In this document: one piece after another, positions 5,913-10,700 of the stretch
How positions within the stretch are numbered: the stretch's first letter is position 1
How the letters are laid out: each line of letters opens with the position of its first letter
NCBI GenBank assembly: GCA_948482415.1
Contig: CAOMFZ010000063.1
Coordinates: 1 to 10,700, forward strand
Direction of reading: 5' to 3'
DNA length: 10,700 nucleotides
Origin: an uncultured Mailhella sp.
GTDB lineage: Bacteria > Desulfobacterota > Desulfovibrionia > Desulfovibrionales > Desulfovibrionaceae
The notes under the pieces: model-generated
The model's input: the letters and a program-made list of their open reading frames with translations, nothing else
Databases searched by the model: none
What the model was told of the DNA's origin: nothing
Made by a program: the position numbers and the translations under genes

Positions 5913-5950
5913 GCAGGGGAAGAAACTTTTACCAAAAGTTTTTCCCCTGC
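5913..5950. repeat. long imperfect hairpin, possible dispersed intergenic element
   Basis: GCAGGGGAAGAAACTTTT (5913-5930) pairs with AAAAGTTTTTCCCCTGC (5934-5950). Apart from one bulged G, all 17 pairs form, around a three-base ACC loop. The flanks (AAAAAGTTTTGTAAAGGGG on the left) partly echo the stem. The look is that of a REP-like extragenic element, not a terminator. The rest of 5798-6053 holds no convincing gene; the short open frames there have no ribosome-binding site or family resemblance. Confidence 0.65.
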
Positions 5951-6053
5951 AAAATTCTCAAGATTTACCGGAAATGCACTAATTCTCTTTGCAGAAAACG
6001 GGCAAATACAGAAATGGACAGCAGGATTCATCATTTTCCAAAAACTATAATAT

Positions 6054-6088
6054 AAAAAAAACGGATACTTATACGAATATCCGTTTTT
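6054..6088 (-). terminator. terminator of the YbjQ-like gene
   Basis: AAAAACGGATA (6057-6067) and TATCCGTTTTT (6078-6088) form an 11-bp stem around a ten-base loop. Read on the minus strand it lies 23 bases after the stop of the gene at 6112-6846 and is followed by a T-run. The plus-strand reading also ends in T's, so it can act in both directions. Confidence 0.85.
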
Positions 6089-6111
6089 CTGTTTTTGTGT
6101 AGCGTATAAAT

Positions 6112-6846
6112 TTATTGCATGCTGGAAACAGCCTGTCGTTTTTGGTTAGCTAAAATTCGTTGTAAAACGGGGTCTTCTTCTTCTGACGGCTGAGAAGATA
6201 CCCGTGCAGAACCTGCTTTCAATTCTTCCTCTTCTTCCTGCATCATTTGCGCTGCAATCTGGGCAGAATTGAAAACCTGTTTTTTATCTGCGGCAAGGTC
6301 TAATTTTTCATTGTTACCTTTTAACGCATCTTCGTCAGCAATTTGTAACTTTTTGCCATAGGAGCTCAAGGAAACTGTATCCTGATCTCCCCCGATTTCA
6401 TCAATGACTTTATTATAGGAACCGGAACCCATATTGTTGGCTCGTGTCGGGTCTGCCGTGGGGATACGGCTGAGTGCGCTTTTGATACGGTTGGTATCCC
6501 CAAGCAAATCATTTCTGCCCTCACGCTCAAACATGACAGCAGTGCCGAAACAAGAGAAATATTTACTTCCGTCAGGATGAAAGGCAATGTTTTCATTATA
6601 TCCGATAATTGCCTGTGCGCCTTTATTCACCGCCATGGCAGCCATGCCGAAAAATGCTTCTTCTGAATCAAAACCGCGGCAGCACACAAGTCCAAGCACC
6701 TTGGCAATAGGACGGTTTTCAATTTGCTGTGTTGTCACAACAGGAAAACGTCCCATATTAAATAATTCCTTTGCTTCTTTTACGCTTTGTGCCTGAGATA
6801 CTTCTTTCTTTACTTTCTTTTCATTTCCGCCAAGTAACATAAACAT
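6112..6846 (-). CDS. YbjQ-like (DUF74) domain protein with a long charged tail
   Basis: This is a 244-residue protein. The start used is the ATG at 6846-6844, six bases after GGAGG; a longer in-frame start at 6909 would overlap the promoter and lacks a ribosome-binding site. Residues about 36-107 resemble the YbjQ/heavy-metal-binding domain: VTTQQIENRPIAKVLGLV, then a helix with AMAVNKGAQAIIGYN, and the closing strand FSCFGTAVMFE. Cysteines at C55-C56 and in FSCFG could bind a ligand. The family's function is unknown despite its name. The remaining 135 or so residues are polar and low in complexity, with an EEEEE run, and are probably disordered. No signal peptide is seen. It is a single-gene unit with its own sigma-54 promoter upstream and terminator downstream, divergent from the oxidoreductase gene. 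Confidence 0.7.
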   Translation of the reverse strand: MFMLLGGNEKKVKKEVSQAQSVKEAKELFNMGRFPVVTTQQIENRPIAKVLGLVCCRGFDSEEAFFGMAAMAVNKGAQAIIGYNENIAFHPDGSKYFSCFGTAVMFEREGRNDLLGDTNRIKSALSRIPTADPTRANNMGSGSYNKVIDEIGGDQDTVSLSSYGKKLQIADEDALKGNNEKLDLAADKKQVFNSAQIAAQMMQEEEEELKAGSARVSSQPSEEEDPVLQRILANQKRQAVSSMQ

Positions 6847-6890
6847 AAATTGCCTCCACAAAAACAAAATTTTATACGCATGCCATACAT

Positions 6891-6910
6891 ACAGCAAAGC
6901 TCGTGCCAAA
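6891..6910 (-). promoter_or_regulatory. consensus sigma-54 promoter of the YbjQ-like gene
   Basis: On the minus strand the sequence TTGGCACGAGCTTTGCT (6909 down to 6893) matches TTGGCACGnnnnTTGCW at every defined position: GG at 6907-6906, ten bases, then GC at 6895-6894. Transcription would start near 6882, giving a leader of about 36 bases, similar to the leader of the hydrolase cluster. Confidence 0.9.
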
Positions 6911-6940
6911 TCTTGTATTTCAATAGGTTAGCGCAAGTTA

Positions 6941-6957
6941 TCAGCGCAGTGTGCTGA
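6941..6957. promoter_or_regulatory. 17-bp dyad upstream of the sigma-54 promoter (putative activator site)
   Basis: TCAGCGCAGTGTGCTGA has 8-bp arms with one mismatch around a central G. A related weaker symmetry lies alongside: TGCTGACAA (6952-6960) against TTGACAGCA (6971-6979). The dyad centre is about 43 bases upstream of the -24 GG, nearer than usual for such sites. It differs from the ACGACAT dyads, so a different activator, or none, may act here. Confidence 0.4.
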
Positions 6958-7133
6958 CAAATTCATTTTTTTGACAGCAATAACAATTTATTTTCATTTT
7001 TTAACTTGAAATTTTATAAAAAAAAGAGTATTTTTTTATTACTTGAAAATAACTGCATACAAATGCATGCATTAGTATTTCTCATTGATTTTACAAAGAT
7101 TACGAGAAAAACAGGCATTTTGTTTGTGTGCCC

Positions 7134-7155
7134 TTTCCTGTGTAGGAAATACACA
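7134..7155. promoter_or_regulatory. overlapping dyads before the oxidoreductase gene
   Basis: TGTGTA (7139-7144) and TACACA (7150-7155) are inverted around GGAAA. Overlapping them, TTTCCT (7134-7139) and AGGAAA (7144-7149) are inverted around GTGT. They lie 40-60 bases before the ATG and could be an operator. The TGTGT/ACACA form recalls sites of the CRP/FNR family but does not match a specific consensus. The rest of 6958-7133 is AT-rich, with an ACTTGAAA direct repeat at 7004 and 7041 and no clear -35/-10 pair. Confidence 0.35.
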
Positions 7156-7193
7156 TAACTTTAAATTAATTAAACTATATTTACGGAGGAAAT

Positions 7194-10100
7194 ATGGCAG
7201 CAAAAATGAAAACTATGGACGGCAACACCGCAGCCGCCCATGTTGCCTATGCCCTTAGCGATGCCGCTGCGATTTATCCTATTACCCCATCTTCTGTTAT
7301 GGGTGAACTTATGGACGCATGGGCAGCCCAAGGTAAGAAAAACGTAATGGGTCAAATTGTTAATGTTCGTGAAATGCAGTCAGAAGCTGGTGCAGCAGGC
7401 ACTGTTCACGGTTCTCTTGCAGCTGGTGCTCTCACTTCTACATTTACTGCATCTCAGGGTCTTCTTTTGATGATCCCTAATATGTATAAAATTGCCGGCG
7501 AACTCTTACCGGGTGTATTCCATGTAGCAGCTCGTGCACTTGCAAGCCATGCTCTTTCTATTTTTGGCGACCATCAGGACGTTATGGCTGCCCGCCAAAC
7601 CGGTTTTGCAATGCTTTGCTCCAACAACCCGCAGGAAGCAATGGACCTTGCTTTGGTTGCTCACCTTGCAGCTATTGATTCTTCTGTGCCTTTCTGTCAC
7701 TTCTTTGACGGATTCCGTACTTCTCACGAAATTCGCAAAATCGAAGTTATTGACTACGAAGACATTAAAAAAGTTGTAAACTGGGATAATGTGCAGGCTT
7801 TCCGTGACCGTTCCCTGAACCCGGAATATCCGCACCAACGCGGTACTGCTCAAAACCCGGATACATACTTCCAAAACAGAGAAAGCTCCAACCCATTCTA
7901 CAATCAGGTTCCGGGCATTGTAGTCAGCGCTATGGAAAGAGTTGAATCTATTACCGGACGTAAATATAAACCTTTCGATTATTACGGAGATCCGGAAGCT
8001 GACCGCGTTGTTGTTGCAATGGGTTCTGCTTGTGATGTTATCGAAGAAATCGTTGACTACCTGAACAATCAGGGACAGCGCGTTGGTCTCATCAAAGTAC
8101 GTTTGTTCCGTCCGTTCAGCACAGAACACCTCTTCCAGGTTCTTCCCGCAACAGTACAAACCCTTACCGTTCTTGACCGCTCAAAAGAACCCGGCTCCCT
8201 TGGTGAAGCTCTTTATCAAGACATCTGCTCTGCTTTTGTTGAAAAAGGCGAAGGCATCCGCGTATTTCCAAAAATCCTTGCCGGTCGTTACGGTCTTGGT
8301 TCAAAAGACTTTACTCCTGCTATGGCTCGCGCTGTCTATGACAATATGCTTGCAAGCGGACCGAAGAATCACTTCACCGTTGGCATCAAAGACGATGTAA
8401 CCTTCCTCTCTCTGGAAGTCGGCGAAGAAATTGATACTGTTGCTGAAGGCACTGTACAATGCAAATTCTTCGGTCTTGGTTCTGACGGTACTGTTGGTGC
8501 GAACAAACAAGCTATCAAAATTATCGGTGACAATACCGATATGTTTGCACAGGCATATTTTGCGTATGACTCCAAAAAATCAGGCGGTTTCACTGTTTCC
8601 CACCTGCGTTTCGGCAAGAAACCAATCAGATCTTCTTACCTCATCACACAAGCAGACTTTATTGCCTGCCATAAAGATGCATATGTCCATTTATATGACG
8701 TTCTTGAAGGCATCAAAGAAGGCGGAACTTTCCTTTTGAACTCTGCATGGAATACTGTCGAAGAACTTGAAAAAGAACTTCCGGGACAAATGAAAAGAGT
8801 TATTGCTCAAAAGAAACTCAAATTCTACAATGTTGACGCTGTAAAAGTTGCTCAGGAAGTTGGTCTTGGCGGACGTATCAACATGGTAACCCAAACCGCT
8901 TATTTCAAGCTTGCCAATGTTCTTCCTTTTGAAGAAGCTATCAGCCTGCTCAAGGATTCTATCCGCAAAACTTACGGCAAGAAAGGTGAAAAAGTTGTTA
9001 ACATGAACATTGCAGCTGTTGATAAAGCTATTGATGCTCTTGTTGAAATCAAATACCCCGAATCATGGGCAGATGCCGCTGATACTCCAAGCATGTACAA
9101 CGATCAGGATCCATATATCCGCGACGTTGTTCGTCCTATTCTTGCACAGCAAGGTGACAAACTCCCTGTTTCCGCATTCAGCCCTGACGGTGTTGTACCT
9201 CTTGGAACAACAGCCTGCGAAAAACGCGGTGTTGCCATTGCTATCCCGCAATGGAATCCTGCAAACTGTATCCAATGCAACCAATGTTCTTTGGTATGTC
9301 CTCACGCTGCTATCCGTCCTGTTCTTGCAACTGAAGAAGAACTTGCCGGCGCTCCTGCAAGCTTTGAAACAATCAAAGCAGTCGGCAAAGGTCTTGACGG
9401 CTTGAAATTCCGTATGCAAATCTATGCAATGGACTGCCAGGGCTGTGGCTCTTGTGCAAACGTATGTCCTGCAAAAGAAAAAGCTCTTGTGATGAAACCT
9501 CTTGCAGAACTTCAGGACGCTGAAAATGCAAACCTTGCATTTGCAGCAGAAAATATTGAACCAAAAACAGAAGTTATGGACCGTTTCAGCTTGAAGGGCT
9601 CACAATTCCAACAACCGCTCATCGAATTCTCCGGTGCTTGTGCAGGCTGCGGCGAAACCCCTTATGTAAAACTTCTTACCCAGCTCTTCGGCGAACGCAT
9701 GGTTATTGCCAACGCTACCGGCTGCAGCTCAATCTGGGGTGCTTCTTCTCCTGTAACGCCATACACCACCAATAAAAACGGTCATGGTCCTGCATGGGGT
9801 AACTCCCTCTTTGAAGATGCTGCCGAATATGGTCTTGGTATGCATGATGCCTATGCTGCTCGTGTAGGCAAACTTGTTGCTCTTTGTGAACAGGCTCTTA
9901 CCGAAGACATTTCCGGCGAACTCAAAGAAGCTATCCAAAACTGGCTCGACAACAGACTTGACGGAGCAAAATCCAAAGAATACGGCGAAGCTGTTATGGA
10001 TCTTATCTACGAACAAGGCTGTGCAGACGGCTGTAACTGCACTCTCCATGAAATTGCTCACATGAGCGACCTCTTCACCAAAAAATCCTTCTGGATCTTT

Positions 10101-10700
10101 GGCGGTGACGGTTGGGGATACGACATCGGCTTTGGCGGCGTAGACCATGTTCTTGCTTCTAATGCTGACATCAATATCCTGATTATGGATACAGAAGTTT
10201 ACTCCAATACAGGCGGTCAGGCTTCTAAAGCTACACCTCTTGGCTCTATTGCACAATTTGCTGCAAGCGGTAAACCTGTCCGCAAGAAAGATATGGGCAA
10301 AATGATGATGAGCTACGGCTATGTTTACGTTGCATATGTAAGCATGGGTGCTGATATGAACCAGGTTCTCAAGGCATTCAAAGAAGCTGAAGCTTACCAT
10401 GGTCCGTCTCTTATTGTTGCTTACGCTCCATGTATCAACCAAGGTATCCGCAAGGGTATGGGCAAGAGCATGGAAGAAGAAAAACTTGCAGTAAAATCCG
10501 GTTACTGGCCGCTTTACCGCTACAATCCTGCAAATGCTGATCAACCATTCACTCTCGACAGTAAAGAACCTGACGGAACAATGGAAGAATTCATGCTCGG
10601 CGAAAACCGTTTTGCTCAGCTCGAAAGTGCAAAACCGGAACTTGCAAAACAATACCGTACAACCCTTATCGAACAATACAATGCTCGTTATGCTGACCTC
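7194..10700 (+). CDS. nifJ: pyruvate:ferredoxin (flavodoxin) oxidoreductase, 3' end outside the window
   Basis: This cytoplasmic homodimeric enzyme splits pyruvate and CoA to acetyl-CoA and CO2 and passes two electrons to ferredoxin or flavodoxin. The 1169 codons shown have no stop; the gene continues past the window edge. Key residues fall at or within about ten positions of the Desulfovibrio africanus enzyme: YPITPSS with T31, E64, and R114. Two ferredoxin-type clusters use C692/695/698/702 (CIQCNQCSLVCP) and C748/751/754/758 (CQGCGSCANVCP). The cluster near thiamine uses C816, C819 (CAGCGETP), C844 and C1080. The thiamine diphosphate motif GDGWGYDIGFGG starts at residue 971, followed by DTEVYSNTGGQASKATP. 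GGAGG four bases before the ATG supports the start. Codon use indicates high expression. Overlapping dyads lie just upstream. Confidence 0.97.
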   Translation, partial: MAAKMKTMDGNTAAAHVAYALSDAAAIYPITPSSVMGELMDAWAAQGKKNVMGQIVNVREMQSEAGAAGTVHGSLAAGALTSTFTASQGLLLMIPNMYKIAGELLPGVFHVAARALASHALSIFGDHQDVMAARQTGFAMLCSNNPQEAMDLALVAHLAAIDSSVPFCHFFDGFRTSHEIRKIEVIDYEDIKKVVNWDNVQAFRDRSLNPEYPHQRGTAQNPDTYFQNRESSNPFYNQVPGIVVSAMERVESITGRKYKPFDYYGDPEADRVVVAMGSACDVIEEIVDYLNNQGQRVGLIKVRLFRPFSTEHLFQVLPATVQTLTVLDRSKEPGSLGEALYQDICSAFVEKGEGIRVFPKILAGRYGLGSKDFTPAMARAVYDNMLASGPKNHFTVGIKDDVTFLSLEVGEEIDTVAEGTVQCKFFGLGSDGTVGANKQAIKIIGDNTDMFAQAYFAYDSKKSGGFTVSHLRFGKKPIRSSYLITQADFIACHKDAYVHLYDVLEGIKEGGTFLLNSAWNTVEELEKELPGQMKRVIAQKKLKFYNVDAVKVAQEVGLGGRINMVTQTAYFKLANVLPFEEAISLLKDSIRKTYGKKGEKVVNMNIAAVDKAIDALVEIKYPESWADAADTPSMYNDQDPYIRDVVRPILAQQGDKLPVSAFSPDGVVPLGTTACEKRGVAIAIPQWNPANCIQCNQCSLVCPHAAIRPVLATEEELAGAPASFETIKAVGKGLDGLKFRMQIYAMDCQGCGSCANVCPAKEKALVMKPLAELQDAENANLAFAAENIEPKTEVMDRFSLKGSQFQQPLIEFSGACAGCGETPYVKLLTQLFGERMVIANATGCSSIWGASSPVTPYTTNKNGHGPAWGNSLFEDAAEYGLGMHDAYAARVGKLVALCEQALTEDISGELKEAIQNWLDNRLDGAKSKEYGEAVMDLIYEQGCADGCNCTLHEIAHMSDLFTKKSFWIFGGDGWGYDIGFGGVDHVLASNADINILIMDTEVYSNTGGQASKATPLGSIAQFAASGKPVRKKDMGKMMMSYGYVYVAYVSMGADMNQVLKAFKEAEAYHGPSLIVAYAPCINQGIRKGMGKSMEEEKLAVKSGYWPLYRYNPANADQPFTLDSKEPDGTMEEFMLGENRFAQLESAKPELAKQYRTTLIEQYNARYADL

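Noticed and set aside
5746..5950. A CRISPR array
   Set aside because: The repeats are single hairpins of different sequence; there is no regular direct repeat with spacers.
5764..6055. Two short plus-strand open frames in the repeat-rich intergenic DNA
   Set aside because: They run through the stem-loops, have no ribosome-binding site and no recognisable sequence pattern.
7063..7072. ATGCATGCAT palindrome before the oxidoreductase gene
   Set aside because: It is a short self-complementary tract easily produced by chance in AT-rich DNA, and no related copy is nearby.
9729..10676. A 315-codon minus-strand open frame within the oxidoreductase gene
   Set aside because: The plus strand encodes conserved thiamine and cluster motifs through this region; the antisense frame is a by-product of its codon bias.

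Overview
The window suggests a moderately AT-rich anaerobic Gram-negative bacterium, most likely a low-GC, host-associated member of the Desulfovibrionaceae (the Taurinivorans/Lawsonia/Bilophila neighbourhood). The grounds are a single-chain pyruvate:ferredoxin oxidoreductase whose key residues fall at or within about ten positions of the Desulfovibrio africanus enzyme, heavy use of sigma-54 control, and several sulfur-handling proteins. The taxonomic placement is inference, because no rRNA or ribosomal protein gene is present.

Layout. (1) 40-1134 (+): C-terminal part of a sigma-54 enhancer-binding protein (AAA+ core plus Fis-type helix-turn-helix), preceded in frame by the tail of a PAS/PAC domain whose upstream part is missing or disrupted. 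(2) 1135-1589: an AT-rich control region with a strong terminator, three copies of a 16-bp dyad of the form ACGACATnnATGTCGT, and a -24/-12 promoter. (3) 1590-5682 (+): six genes in one direction. They encode a cytoplasmic alkaline-phosphatase-superfamily hydrolase, a 179-residue protein resembling only the C-terminal part of such a hydrolase, three small DsrH/DsrE/DsrF-like sulfur-relay proteins, and a divergent OsmC-like protein. A hairpin and a possible internal promoter separate the first two genes from the last four. (4) 5683-6111: non-coding DNA rich in inverted repeats, ending in a terminator. (5) 6112-6846 (-): a YbjQ-like (DUF74) domain protein with a long low-complexity tail, driven by a consensus-perfect sigma-54 promoter. 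(6) 6911-7193: a divergent intergenic region. (7) 7194-10700 (+): pyruvate:ferredoxin oxidoreductase, running off the right edge after 1169 codons.

How the genes may work together. The enhancer-binding protein next to three dyads and a -24/-12 promoter makes a simple model: it activates the hydrolase/Dsr/OsmC cluster in response to a signal sensed by the damaged or unseen N-terminal region. A hydrolase of phosphate, phosphonate or sulfate esters coupled to a DsrEFH-like persulfide relay and an OsmC-like thiol protein is not a pathway I can name. It is the best candidate here for an undescribed system, possibly one that mobilises sulfur from an organic substrate. The substrate is unknown. The oxidoreductase is ordinary central anaerobic metabolism and probably independent of the cluster.
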